Positions 9,364 to 19,314 of a stretch of 38,884 nucleotides of DNA are shown here, piece after piece. Each line of letters starts with the position of its first letter. The stretch's first letter is position 1. The position numbers and the translations under genes are program-made. The stretch spans positions 1 to 38,884 of the forward strand of contig JAUCBJ010000972.1 of NCBI GenBank assembly GCA_032718475.1, in the 5' to 3' direction. The notes below the pieces were generated by a model that searched no databases, had not been told where the DNA came from, and saw only the letters and a list, made by a program, of their open reading frames with translations. The stretch comes from Nemertoderma westbladi (Eukaryota; Xenacoelomorpha; Nemertodermatida; Nemertodermatidae).

Positions 9364-10725
9364 ATGGCATGGGTCTCTCGCTTCATCCACAACTCCCGGG
9401 TTCGTCGGCGAACCCACAACTCCACTGCTAGCAGCCCCCTCAGTGGAGAGGAGCGAGCCCAAGCCCTTATCTCACTCTTCTATTTGGAACAGCGCTCGCT
9501 GATGAGCACCAACATAGAGTTGATCCTGGATGGAGACGCTCGCGAATCAGCCCTTTGGCCCTTCTGCCCCTTTATCGTTCCGAGGAACAACATCGTCTAT
9601 GGTTGCCCTCGAACCCAGGAACAATCGCTCCCGCTTCTGCCCAAGAAGTCCCCCCTCGCACGCCTGATTGCCTGGGACGTTCACATCAACTCTAAACATG
9701 GGGGAGTCACTATGATGATGTCTGAGCTGGGCTGAACCGTCTGGATCGCTGGCCTTCGCTCAATCTGCAAGAAGGTTACCCACGACTGCACTTGATGCAG
9801 CCACTATCACTCCTGACATTTCGACACACCTGAGGGGGGGGGGGGGGGGCTGCCTGAATTCCGCGTCCAGCCTGGTGTGATCCTGTTCCAGTCCACCAGC
9901 TTGGACTATGCGAGCGGCCTTGTTAAAAACTTGGGATAAAGCAAAGGTGGCACATTCTCCTCTTAACGTGTGCGTCCACACGCGCCCTGCAACTCGAGCT
10001 CACCGGGAGCTTGGACTCCGAGGATACTTTCAATGCCCTACACCGTTTCGCTGCGCGTAGAGGCATACCTGAGGTGTTGTATTCTGACAATGCCGCCACA
10101 TTTAAACTTCTGGGCAAGGTTTTGTCCAGCACTAAATGGAACTTTATCACCGTCCACGAGCCGTAGCATGGCAGATTCAGGGAACGGATGGTGGGGGTCG
10201 TGAAGCATGCGCTTCTCAAGAGTCTGGGACGAGCAGCCCTCACGGACGACGAGCTGCGCACTGTACTGGCTGAAGTCAAGGCCGCAGTGAACCGTAGACC
10301 CCTCATCCAGACCTCCGATGACACTCACAAACCTCTCACTCCAGCACACTTCCTCTTTGGTGGGACCCTGCCAGCGTTGACTCCTCCTCTCGCCCTCCTC
10401 TCGCCTAAAGACTACGAGGGATCCTTATCGACATCATCACTGCATCGCAGCTGGCGCTGATCTGTGGGGGCCTCTGAGGCTAAATGGTCGCGCTGGACCT
10501 CCAAATACCTCCCTACCTTGCGATCCTGGTGCCGGAAGCAGATACCTCACCCAGTTTCGAGAGCAGGACATCGTCATAGTCAACACCCCCCTCAAACCGT
10601 GTTCCATATGGCCTCTCGGTAATGTCACCCGAGTCCATCCTGGTGGCCAGACAGCGGACGTCCGGGTCAAGGGACACATCTCGTCACGCCCTGTGGCTGG
10701 TCTCGTTTCCCTCGAGATAAACTGA
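9364..10725 (+). pseudogene. BEL pol: integrase with tail (copy 2)
   Basis: Matches 5966-7325 almost base for base, including both TGA codons in the zinc-finger part, the poly-G run (near 9836), the TAG before HGRFWERM and the DUF5641-like tail. The shared defects show that the element was already dead when the two internal copies separated. Confidence 0.85.
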
Positions 10726-10883
10726 TATGGACTCATATTCATTGTTTGCATTTGGTTTTTCTTATCAGTTATTTCGCTTTTTGTGTTTGCTTTCCTCGTT
10801 ATTACGTTCATTAGGTGCAATAAGTGAACTTTGTCGCTCGAATCTTTGTCTGTGTTTGTGATCATTATGTTGTTAGCTCACGC

Positions 10884-10899
10884 GAAAATAGGAGGGGAG
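10884..10899 (+). other. Polypurine tract before LTR3
   Basis: GAAAATAGGAGGGGAG directly precedes the TGTAAATGATCG start of LTR3. Confidence 0.75.
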
Positions 10900-11716
10900 T
10901 GTAAATGATCGCCTTCACCTTTGCTAAAAACCAGCACTTGTCTTTCCTTATTACTTATTTTATTGCGGCCTCAAATCATGTTACTGCTGTAGAGCACAAT
11001 CGCTATACTATACCTGTACGTTTCGATCCCTTTCCCTCTAGCGGAATAATCGATCGGAACGTAAAGGTTCTCAAACGCTTCCCTTGGCATTCTGCCCAAT
11101 AGCTGCTCGATTCACCTAAGGTGGATCGAAACGTTACACCAATCAGGAAGCGGTATGCGGGGGTATTTAAAGCCCCTGCACGCGTCATTTCTTCACTTCT
11201 TAGTCAAAATTCTAGCTTCTTGTGCAAACCCCTGCCACTAAGTTTAGGATAAGTTTCGGTATTTATTTTGTGATTTTGTTATAATCTTTTCTTTACTTTA
11301 TTGGTTAATAAGAAGTCAATTTACATTTCTCCCGAATTTCTCTTAATGTTTTATATCTACTATCATTCAACAATCTCATAAGCATGGTGGACAGCCCATG
11401 ACTTTCTTGAGACGCATCTTAAAGGACACTGGCCTTGAAGATGCGGATGATCTAGCAAATGTCATGGGTGATAGGGAGTTATGGCGGAGCAATTTTGTCG
11501 ATAAGCCGGTACAGCATTCTTAAAAATGCAGCTGCAATGCAGCATGCCGATCCTAGTAGTATCATTCAACTTCCTGGGTGCTGTCACTGTTTTGCGACAC
11601 CCTACGGAAACGGGCTCCTTCCATTCAACTTTCATTCAGTCATTTCAAAGGCCTAGGTCTACTTAAACTCAGATATCGCTGCGCGATACTTCCCTTCCTA
11701 GCCCAAGTCTGCCACA
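10900..11716 (+). repeat. BEL LTR3 (3' outer LTR) with LINE fragment
   Basis: The 817-bp LTR runs from TGTAAATG to GCCACA. It contains the same LINE 3'-end fragment as LTR2 at 11372-11559, between TATCATTCAAC repeats at 11361-11371 and 11560-11570. It also has the 16-bp segment missing from LTR2. Its end is fixed by the adjacent target duplication GTGGC at 11717-11721. Confidence 0.88.
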
Positions 11717-11721
11717 GTGGC
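11717..11721 (+). repeat. Right target-site duplication GTGGC
   Basis: Matches 1892-1896 and marks the right boundary of the whole compound insertion. Confidence 0.85.
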
Positions 11722-13088
11722 AACCCAATTTGTAAAAGTTATTAATTTATTAAATTATTAAATTAAATTATTGATACTGAAATATAAATTTATCACGTCA
11801 AAACCTCAAAGAAATTATTTAGCTAATGATTCTAAAGAATCACGATTAAATACTCCCAGGCAATTATTTTGCTAGATAAATAATAAGCAAGTTGGCTTAT
11901 TAGTCACTTTACTTTACTTTACTTTTGAGTAGTGCCGGCCTTGCCTATGTCCTATAGATGTAATTACCCGTTGCCAAGTAGTGATGAGTTGATTGAGACT
12001 GGTTCCAACTAAATAGGCAATAGCTAGTATGCCAAGGAATGATGCAGGTATAGAGTGGCAAGGGCATTTTGATGACTTACGTACTTACGTACGATTAGAT
12101 CAATTAATTAAAAACACATTTCTTAAATCACTTGAACTAATCAAAAACTATAATGGAATGGGGTATGGGATATTTGGCTGAATTATTAATGTTTAAAATT
12201 GAACACGACAGAACAACAGACACACCGATTGAGTTAGTGGGACCTGTATACTAAGCTCGCTTACTTTCGTCGCTCGCCCCACATTACATGAACGGAACTG
12301 ACCTTGTATTAATTCCTTGTAATTTTTTCAAGCAATATAGAATGGGTAGTTGGTGAGACATAAATAAGTCGTACCTAGTGATCTACCTATGAGCAAGATA
12401 TATATAACCATAACTATATAAAGCAACTACAACTATAACTAACTTAAAGACTTGTGATTTCAACAATCTTATCGAATGTTACGAACACATTGCTATTCAT
12501 ACACTAAAATACGAATATCAAACATCTTCACCCTTGTCATTATTATCTTCTCAAATAATTGCCATACAACTATAATTAATGAAGTCTAGACGTCTAGACA
12601 TAAGTTTTGAATTTTCTATGTAAATCATGGAATTTAATGATTTATACATACAAACATAACTATGTACTAATAACTAATCAAAATAATCATGATGAGATGA
12701 TTTCTTTGAAAAAGGTTGTCAGAGGCCCTGGTGTTAGGTATCTGATAGTGTTATCAGGAAATTAATCAAATTTAAATCATTTAAAGGGTTCTGAGAGAAG
12801 AAAAGTACCTTCTTCATCTGTAAAAAGTGGATTATTAAGTTAAATTATTAAGTTATCGCAATTTCGTTTCTCCCAAGTTCAGTATCCTTTTCAAGCTGGT
12901 CTATGTTATGGCCGGTCGCCCACAGCTATGATTTCCTTGTGTTGGTTGCCAGAAATTTAGACCTGGTATGACCTCATGTTTACTTCTCCAGAAGTGCCGA
13001 CTGAGCTTTACTTTAATTTTATCAGCTTATTTACTATTTAGTTAATGAGGTCCCAGGAGGGAATCTAAGTCGCAATAGAGTTAAAATT
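11722..13088. other. AT-rich spacer without recognisable gene
   Basis: No long ORF or known motif. Only simple patterns are seen: repeated TTTAC near 11910, a TACGTACTTACGTACG palindromic stretch near 12080, and TTATTAAGTTAAA repeats near 12831. Confidence 0.5.
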
Positions 13089-13414
13089 ACTAAGACGAGT
13101 TGGTAGAATGTTGAAACCATAATAAAATGAGTTTACAGTGCAAGTACGGACGTTTCGTTATTTACTAATAACATCATCAGCGTAAATAAGCGGCACAAAC
13201 GGACAATAAAACAGTTATATAATTAACAATTTTAACTTAAACTTATTTGAACTTTTGTTGTAGTCCTACACTAGGTTTAATTATATAACTGTTTTATTGT
13301 CCGTTTGTGCCGCTTATTTACGCTGATGATGTTATTAGTAAATAACGAAACGTCCGTACTTGCACTGTAAACTCATTTTATTATGGTTTCAACATTCTAC
13401 CAACTTGTCTTAGT
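13089..13414. repeat. Long near-perfect inverted repeat (138-bp arms)
   Basis: The left arm 13089-13226 and right arm 13277-13414 are reverse complements over about 138 bp with roughly one mismatch (GACGAGTT versus GACAAGTT), separated by 50 bp. No clear target duplication is visible outside. The shape fits a foldback-type MITE or a recent inverted duplication. Transcripts across it would fold into a long hairpin. Confidence 0.9.
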
Positions 13415-14180
13415 TATTTACTATTTGTTAGGTATGTCTTAATTGTTGCTGTATGTCAGCATAGTTGCTTGAATTGTAGGCCACATTAAGTTTTTTTGTT
13501 GGGTGTAAACGTTGTACCGACAATGTGCCGGCATAACGTTGTGCCGACAGTGTGCCGATAATGTGGTGAAACTGTGCCGACAGTGCAGGAGTTTGAACGT
13601 TATTTGAACAAAATCCATTCAAAGACTAAAAAGTTATTGCAACTTTAGTGTCAGTAAGGCGTACTCTGAAACGGAACTCAATATCCAATATTTATTAACG
13701 AATTGAGCAAACAAAAAAAAACAATTTAAGAATACAATTATTATATGCGTATTACATGGGAAAAAAAGTAGAACATTTTTTTTCAACATTCTCTCGAGTC
13801 TCGCCCGTTTATTAAACTCGGTAAATAAAATGCCTCGAGAATAAATAAGAAAAGTTCTACTCTTTTCCAATGTAATAAATAATTATACACTGCAGTTGCG
13901 CGGCAGATGCGCGGCAGTTGCGCGGAAGAGTGAGCCTATTTATATATATTTATATATATTTAAAATTTCTTAAAAGAATCGGTCGAAATGACAAGATCAG
14001 GTAACTATTGATTAGGATAAGAAACACAGCTGATATACAGCTGTTTCTCATAATATATTATCATTCTCTAATTGCATTTTTCCTTCTTACTCAATTTTAT
14101 CTTCCATTGATTATGAACATTAAGTATTTTACTTTTAATATGTATTATTCGAATAATTGATTGCTTTGTTCCTCTAGCTA
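13415..14180. other. Spacer with short GC-rich tandem motifs
   Basis: Near 13515-13585 the motif TGTGCCGACA recurs four or five times with variation. At 13893-13925 an 11-bp unit, CAGTTGCGCGG, is present three times, followed by TATTTATATA repeats. No credible gene: the short ORFs on the minus strand follow these repeats. Confidence 0.45.
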
Positions 14181-14423
14181 TTATAACGTTTTTTTGGGCA
14201 CAGCTTTGCAAATGCAAAGTCGGCAATGACGTCCAGGTGGGCGTAAATGAGGACGTCAATTGCGGACATACAAGGTATCAGGTAGTATTCCCAGGTCTAT
14301 ATTTTACCTGAGCCGCTAGCTGAATGGTTAGAGCGTCAGGCTTCCAACCCGGAGGTCGCCAGTTCGATCCCACATGGACGTCATTGCCGACTTTGCAAAA
14401 GCTGTCCCCAACAAAAGTTATAA
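14181..14423. mobile_element. Small TIR element (MITE-like) enclosing a tRNA-like sequence
   Basis: TIRs of about 50 bp (14181-14235 and 14375-14423) share TTATAAC, then G(G/C)..CAGCTTTTGCAAAG, then TCGGCAATGACGTCCA. The left arm has a small AATGCA-type insertion. The 243-bp element encodes no protein. The sequence between the arms holds box A and box B of a tRNA gene. It may be a non-autonomous DNA transposon, or a SINE captured between two inverted repeats. Confidence 0.7.
14309..14380 (+). pseudogene. tRNA-Gly(TCC)-like sequence, degenerate
   Basis: Box A TAGCTGAATGG (14317-14327) and box B AGTTCGATCCC (14361-14371) have normal tRNA spacing. The D-arm (TGAATGGTTAGAGC) and an anticodon loop CTTCCAA with TCC at 14343-14345 are recognisable. 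The acceptor stem does not pair and the T stem is poor, so I read it as a tRNA relic or SINE head rather than a working tRNA. RNA polymerase III promoter activity is possible. Confidence 0.6.
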
Positions 14424-14473
14424 AAAAAGGAAACCACTCATTCACCCAAAGCACCGATAATACAATCCTCTAA

Positions 14474-15862
14474 CTAGCAATTTTTACCTTCTAGATGGTG
14501 ATTGTTCTTGCACTTGCATTTGTAGTTCTGCTTTCGCAAGCGTGGAAAAGTTTTTGCTATAATTGATTCAGAATATTCCTCGATGTCTAGATCCAGAAAT
14601 CTCTCGATGTAATGGACTAACCAATTAAAATCTCTTTTGGAATCTATAATGCAACAACTATAATAGAAATCGATAATGCACAATTTATTTGCTGCCGTAA
14701 TTTTGTATACTGATGTACTTCTGTTAATTATTATTGGTTGAAATCTTTTTCCCTTCATTTTCTTGGCATAATTACGGCTTGAACTCCAGTTGAACTGCAC
14801 GACATTTAATAATAAGTCTGTCGGCCCCAAAGTTACTCCCTTAAATGACCCTGACACGTTACAGTAACTCAGTACTTTATTATCTGGGATAATACTTCCT
14901 TCCTGGGCTGGAAAACTACCAAGAATGTGTTTCAATATCACCAGATCTTCTGTTGCTTTTGTCAAGGAAGGAAGTCTGATCTTCTGCTTTATATAGGATT
15001 CCGAGGCTTTTGGCAAATCATCAAGGAAGTTGATAACGATAACTAGAAACTCAACTATTAAGCCACGTTGATGGCGGCTCTCGGAGGGGTCTGTGGTGGT
15101 TTCTTCAAGGAGTGTGGTGGACTGTCCAAAATAGAACGAGTAAAGCTCTTTATCTTTCTCAAACATAACTAATGAATTTATTTCATCAACCCCTCTAATT
15201 TCATCAGAGTTCGCCACCCAGAACGACCATTTCAACGTCTTGCTACTTCGATACTTATCGGTGCACAGAGATGGTGTCATACGGTTCCAGCCAATAGAAC
15301 TAATGGGGTATCCCGGTGCCAATGTGAACTGAAGAAGAGGATTTTGGGTGATTTTACCATCTTTAATCAGCATGATACTTAGACGCTCCCCTAAAAATTG
15401 TGTTATTTGAACTCCTGAAAATTTCATGGGGAGGCATTTTTGGTCATAAAAATCACGAAAACTCTCAAATTGAGACTCACACCTGAAGTATATCGAATAT
15501 CGCTCTGTATAAAACTCGTAATCTTTGACATGACTATTTTGAATCAAAACAGAACATTTTTTTGAATCAAATGTAACCTTTGATACATTGTCGATGATAT
15601 GCCATTGACCATCTCTACTACCATCATATGCAACACCATCAGGCTCATCTTCCCAGTCGATAATCGCTAAGGGTCTAAATTTCCAGGTATTTGGTCCTAC
15701 ATTCGTCAAGGAAGAAGATAAATCCGCTTCATTCATAGAAACAGATGCGAAAAGCAAGCTATCAATTTCAGTTGTTATTTCGTTTCGATTAACATCTTTG
15801 ATAAGCATACAGAATAATAGGTTTGGAAACTTTGATTTCAATACAACACCAGAGAAAGTCAT
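14474..15862 (-). CDS. Unrecognised protein, triplicated-domain family, member 1
   Basis: The 462-residue single-exon ORF belongs to no family I recognise. It is clearly paralogous to the ORF at 24471-25904. Shared blocks are FRPLAIIDWEDEP, VSKVTFDSKK.SVLI, YSIYF and SGVQI.Q..GE.LSIM, then SGSFKGV and the C-terminal HYI..FLDLDIEEY. Internally it looks like three diverged repeats of one domain: residues 3-146, 148-284 and 339-428. Each starts with an F(S/K)GV strand and ends with an aromatic (I/S)(Y/F)YF-type strand followed by a helix with repeated Phe. That layout is reminiscent of a PH-like fold, which is my inference. There is no signal peptide or membrane segment. The frame stays open upstream of the ATG for about 20 codons without another Met, so a 5' exon is possible. 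The C-terminal CKCKNN tail is unique to this member. Confidence 0.75.
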   Translation of the reverse strand: MTFSGVVLKSKFPNLLFCMLIKDVNRNEITTEIDSLLFASVSMNEADLSSSLTNVGPNTWKFRPLAIIDWEDEPDGVAYDGSRDGQWHIIDNVSKVTFDSKKCSVLIQNSHVKDYEFYTERYSIYFRCESQFESFRDFYDQKCLPMKFSGVQITQFLGERLSIMLIKDGKITQNPLLQFTLAPGYPISSIGWNRMTPSLCTDKYRSSKTLKWSFWVANSDEIRGVDEINSLVMFEKDKELYSFYFGQSTTLLEETTTDPSESRHQRGLIVEFLVIVINFLDDLPKASESYIKQKIRLPSLTKATEDLVILKHILGSFPAQEGSIIPDNKVLSYCNVSGSFKGVTLGPTDLLLNVVQFNWSSSRNYAKKMKGKRFQPIIINRSTSVYKITAANKLCIIDFYYSCCIIDSKRDFNWLVHYIERFLDLDIEEYSESIIAKTFPRLRKQNYKCKCKNNHHLEGKNC

Positions 15863-16290
15863 GCCTTCAGTTCTACCTAAAGTTCCATAAATATAGTTAC
15901 TAATTCTATCTATAATTCTCTATTAATGCTTTCTAGTTTACTTGCTCGTCGTCAAATAAAGTTAAGTTGTAAAGTATAGAGGAATTATGTAGTATTTTAA
16001 GTATATTAAGTAGTTTTTATTACATACTATAATTTCTCAACATGCATTATTTTTTATAAAATGGAAATTAATTACATAGATGTAGGACTTGTTACATTGA
16101 TGTGCTGAATGTACTGAAACTGGCCTACATTCACACACTTTCTTTATTCACTAAGGTAATTCTAAAGAAGAGGAATGGCAGCTTATCTAATGAGGATGAG
16201 AAACTCTTCATGAGATAAGCACCTCGCCCTGTATACAGTACCAGTCGACCCTCTTCTTGGTAAAACAAATTCTATTTTCTATTAATTCTA
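15863..16290. other. Upstream region of member 1
   Basis: No gene visible. AT-rich spacer that should contain the promoter of the minus-strand gene ending at 15862; I cannot name a core element. Confidence 0.4.
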
Positions 16291-16294
16291 TTAA

Positions 16295-16874
16295 TGTTCT
16301 AGAACAAATATTTTTGTTCTAGAACAGAAAATAGAAAAGACTAGCTAATTTGTTTATCTTTTTCATTTTTTATTGAATGTTATCTCTGTATATATTTTTT
16401 AAACTAGCTAGTTTTTGTTTCCATTTTTTAATTAAAAATGTTCTAGAGCATATTACCTATTCATTTAATATAAAAATGTTGTTTGTTCCAGAACAAAAAA
16501 AAACAAAAAACTAGCTAATTTGTTAATTTTTTATTCTATGTTATCTTTGTATCACATATTTAATAAAAATCACTAGCTAGAATGAAAATTTGTAGTTGTT
16601 AGTACCGGTAATTGTTTTTAACACTTACTAATCAATTAAAAAACACTACAATATAACTTTTTTTTAATGTTCCAGAACAAAAAATATATGTTCTAGAACA
16701 TTACTTTTTACAAAAATAAATAAACGATATATTCTAGAACATTTTAAAAAAGTAAGAAAAACTAGCTTTGATTACTTCAAAAATACCTAATTAATTAATT
16801 TTGTTCTAGAACAACAATTATTTGTTCTAGGACAAAATTAATAAAAAAATGAATAGACAATATGTTCCGGAACA
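16295..16874. promoter_or_regulatory. Cluster of TGTTCTAGAACA palindromes
   Basis: Exact copies occur at 16295-16306, 16315-16326, 16689-16700 and 16802-16813. Close variants occur near 16439, 16484, 16668, 16731, 16823 and 16863. Most sit beside ACTAGCTA words in very AT-rich DNA. The core TTCTAGAA fits two facing nGAAn units of a heat-shock element. The cluster lies 0.4-1 kb upstream of the gene at 14474-15862. It could be a regulatory array or a degraded repeat. Confidence 0.5.
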
Positions 16875-16927
16875 TTAAAAAAAAAGTAACAAAAACTAGC
16901 TAGTATAAAATTTTTTTTTATTTTTTT

Positions 16928-17035
16928 GGGGGGGGGGGGGGTGTGTGAACAAAACACACTAGTACCTGTGGTAAACTTGTCCCATAATGCTTGTCAGCAG
17001 CAACTTATGTAGCTTGGGTACGCATAGTTTGACGA
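16928..17035. other. Poly-G run and adjoining spacer
   Basis: A run of about 14 G followed by GTGTGTG lies near 16928-16947, after a T-rich stretch. No gene. Confidence 0.45.
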
Positions 17036-17160
17036 CATTTTTTCATATGGAAAAGGCTTTCATCATGAGGTTTTTTTTTAGAAGAAATATTTGAGCTTCT
17101 GACAGTAGGATGGTAGCTAGTAATTTTGATTTTGTGTTAGCTATTACTTTTTTTAAGCAG
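17036..17160 (-). repeat. Dispersed repeat R, copy 1
   Basis: The reverse complement aligns along its length with copies at 24061, 24231 and 27431. Shared words include AGCTAACACAAAATCAAAAT, TACTAGCTACCATC and CTGTCAGA, then CAAATATTT and AACCTCATGAT. It is the only copy without the TGTTCTAGAACA palindrome; it has TTCTTCTAAAA at that position. Confidence 0.8.
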
Positions 17161-17544
17161 TGAAAAAATTTAAATTATAATTTTTTTTCATAATTTGTTA
17201 GCGGACACAGTCCGTTATGCGCTCCCATTTCAAAGAGGATCGGGGGCCACTTTACTAATATTGGCTGGAAGAAACATCAGGCTGGTGAGAGCTAATTAGC
17301 TCACTCACAGCACATGCAAAACCCAATAAAGCCCAAGGGGACAGTATGGCATGATGTTCCAATGGAGAGTAGGGTGGATCAACTCTAAGGCCATCATTGA
17401 TGCAATTTACCAATTCTCAGTGGCAGTCAGCTGGAGTCGGACCCAGGATAGAACATCAGTTGTTTGCAATTTACCAGTACAGAGGTTGCAACGTCTTTTG
17501 CACCTCTAGCTTCAGCTTCATATATACTGTTACCGGTCTAGTTG
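17161..17544. other. Spacer with short direct repeats
   Basis: No convincing gene. A perfect 14-bp palindrome, GAGCTAATTAGCTC, lies at about 17288. The 12-mer TGCAATTTACCA occurs twice, near 17401 and 17467, around a degenerate box-B-like word on the minus strand. A small ORF across 17397-17603 runs into the tandem repeat and is unlikely to be real. Confidence 0.45.
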
Positions 17545-17690
17545 TATTGTCATGCGTAGTTATTATCGTTATACACGATAGTTATTATCGTTATACACGA
17601 TAATTATTTTCGTTATACATGATTTTTATTATCGTTATACACGATAGTTATTATCGTTATACACAATAGTTATTATCATTATACACGCCA
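17545..17690. repeat. 22-bp tandem repeat with an internal palindrome
   Basis: About six copies of a 22-bp unit TAGTTATTATCGTTATACACGA-like (each quoted as TTATCGTTATACACGATA). TATCGT and ACGATA flank TTATAC, so each unit can fold on itself. Copies diverge toward both ends. Confidence 0.85.
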
Positions 17691-17840
17691 GAGCGACCAT
17701 GTCACCCTGTTTGGTATGTGCATTCAGCGTGCGTGCGTTCATTGTAGCAATCTTTAGTGTCTTTTTACATTTCAACAGGTTGGTTCTTCTTTAAAATTTT
17801 AAATATATAATATTTTAAATTAAAAAAAACTAGCTATATT

Positions 17841-17914
17841 TTCTAGAACATAATATTATTTATTTTATTTATGTTCTAGAATAGTATATATTACTTGTCT
17901 ATTGTTCTAGAACT
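17841..17914. promoter_or_regulatory. Three more TGTTCTAGAACA-type sites
   Basis: TTCTAGAACA at 17841, TGTTCTAGAATA at 17872 and TGTTCTAGAACT at 17903, again in AT-rich DNA with an ACTAGCTA word beside the first. Confidence 0.45.
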
Positions 17915-19314
17915 CTTCAAAGTTGCCATAATAACAATGACATATGTTTTAAAATTGCAGTTCTATACGGAACTCTAACCATTAATTGCATGCCCAAATA
18001 ATTTTTACAGCCCTTGTTTATTATTGATATTTATTATTGATGTATTACTTGACATTATTGATTATATCAGAGAAGAAAATGTGTGTAAGAAGTTTATTGT
18101 CAATGCACAACAATGGCAATTGATATTGAAAAACTAAAGAAATTATTACTGTAGTTCTATTACAAAGAAGTTAGAAATGAATCGAGTTACAGTGCAGTAA
18201 CTGTGTATAACCCTTTAACGCCGGCTTAATAAAAGTTTTCTGCATTGAATACCGGCTATAGAAAAAAATTTTTTTTTTGAAAATTTGTCAAAACCCTGGA
18301 AATTAAAAACTAAAAAAAAACTTCAAAAAAAAACTTTTTTTCAAAATTTTACCTTTAGTAGTAGTGTACCTTCATAAGTACAAATTTTTTTTTCTAAATT
18401 TATTTTTTGAAAATTTTTTGTACTAATGTAGGCAGGCTACTACTAAAGGTAAAATAAAAACAGATATTTAACTTCTACCACCATATTGGCCTTGTTTTAC
18501 CCTTATTATATAAGAAATGGAAATGTAAATATATTATAATAGAGTAAGTAATAACATGCAAAGTAGAAACTCTCAAAATATTAAATACGTAATTAATGTT
18601 GATATATAATTTAGTAATATAAACTATTGTTGTTGTGAATTATAACATAATTGATAATAAATATATAAGAGGATAGATAGCAATTGATTTTACTACGTTT
18701 CCTTATGACGTAGTGCGGCGTCCTTGGTGGTGTTCACCCAATGTTCAGATTGAGGATTGAACGCTTCAATTTACGCACACTCAGTTGAGAAACTTAAACA
18801 TGTAATTAATTTTAATCATTTTCTGTGTAAACAAAACATCAGACTAGCTCGATTTGGTTGAAACTTACGGTTTACCGGACCAGCTATTTCAAACAGCTGT
18901 GAGTCCTGGATTGGAGGAATTTTCTCACCGGTGGAAAGCCAGTTTAAGGGCATGTTTTGTGCAGCATTGGGGGTTCGAAAGAACGTCTGCCGAGAAATGT
19001 TGTTTCTTGAATCCGGTGTGGCTCCTTCTAGACCATTGATTAAACAGCGCCAAACAATTGTTTTGTGCAAAATCTTAGAGAGGTTCGATGGAGCAGCTTT
19101 TACTAAATCTGGGCTATAAACACGTCCAAGTTGCGGAAGAATATATGCGTTCTAGAATCCGTAGAGCTAACACCGATTCAACCAAACGCCAATTGTATAT
19201 TAGAAATAACCTGACCTTTTATAGGGTTTATATTGTTTATAGGGACAGGCGATCTGACGAACCTCAGACTCTCATGGTCTCGTCTACGCCTTGGTTCCAC
19301 CAATCTCCCAGTGG
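17915..19314. other. Spacer left of the minisatellite
   Basis: An 18-bp perfect inverted repeat, TTTTACCTTTAGTAGTAG / CTACTACTAAAGGTAAAA, lies at 18347-18364 and 18437-18454, surrounded by A/T runs. CCCTTTAACGCCGGC near 18211 and ACCGGCTAT near 18251 look like transposon-end words but no partner was found. From 18700 to 19310 the DNA is less AT-rich, with overlapping short ORFs on both strands that match nothing I know. Confidence 0.45.

Larger units (their letters stand above)
1897..11716 (+). mobile_element. Compound BEL/Pao retrotransposon: LTR-internal-LTR-internal-LTR
   Basis: Three near-identical LTRs (1897-2517, 7508-8309, 10900-11716) alternate with two internal regions (2518-7507 and 8310-10899), all in plus orientation. 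A single 5-bp target duplication brackets the whole block. The gag N-terminal domain, paired cysteine motifs, DUF1758-like protease, reverse transcriptase, RNase H, HHCC/DDE integrase and DUF5641-like tail appear in BEL/Pao order. Both internal copies share stop codons, a gag inversion and a degraded integrase, so neither can be autonomous. The second internal copy also lacks 2394 bp (3136-5529 of copy 1). The arrangement is best explained by unequal recombination between LTRs of one old insertion. Confidence 0.9.

Noticed and set aside
14309-14380. Functional tRNA-Gly gene
   Set aside because: The acceptor stem does not pair and the T stem is weak; it sits inside a TIR element.
16295-16874. 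Firm call of heat-shock elements
   Set aside because: Each site has only two facing nGAAn units and many copies sit in a dispersed repeat, so regulation is kept as a hypothesis.
18816-19119. Overlapping short ORFs on both strands left of the minisatellite
   Set aside because: No conserved motif and no codon preference for either strand; left as unexplained spacer.
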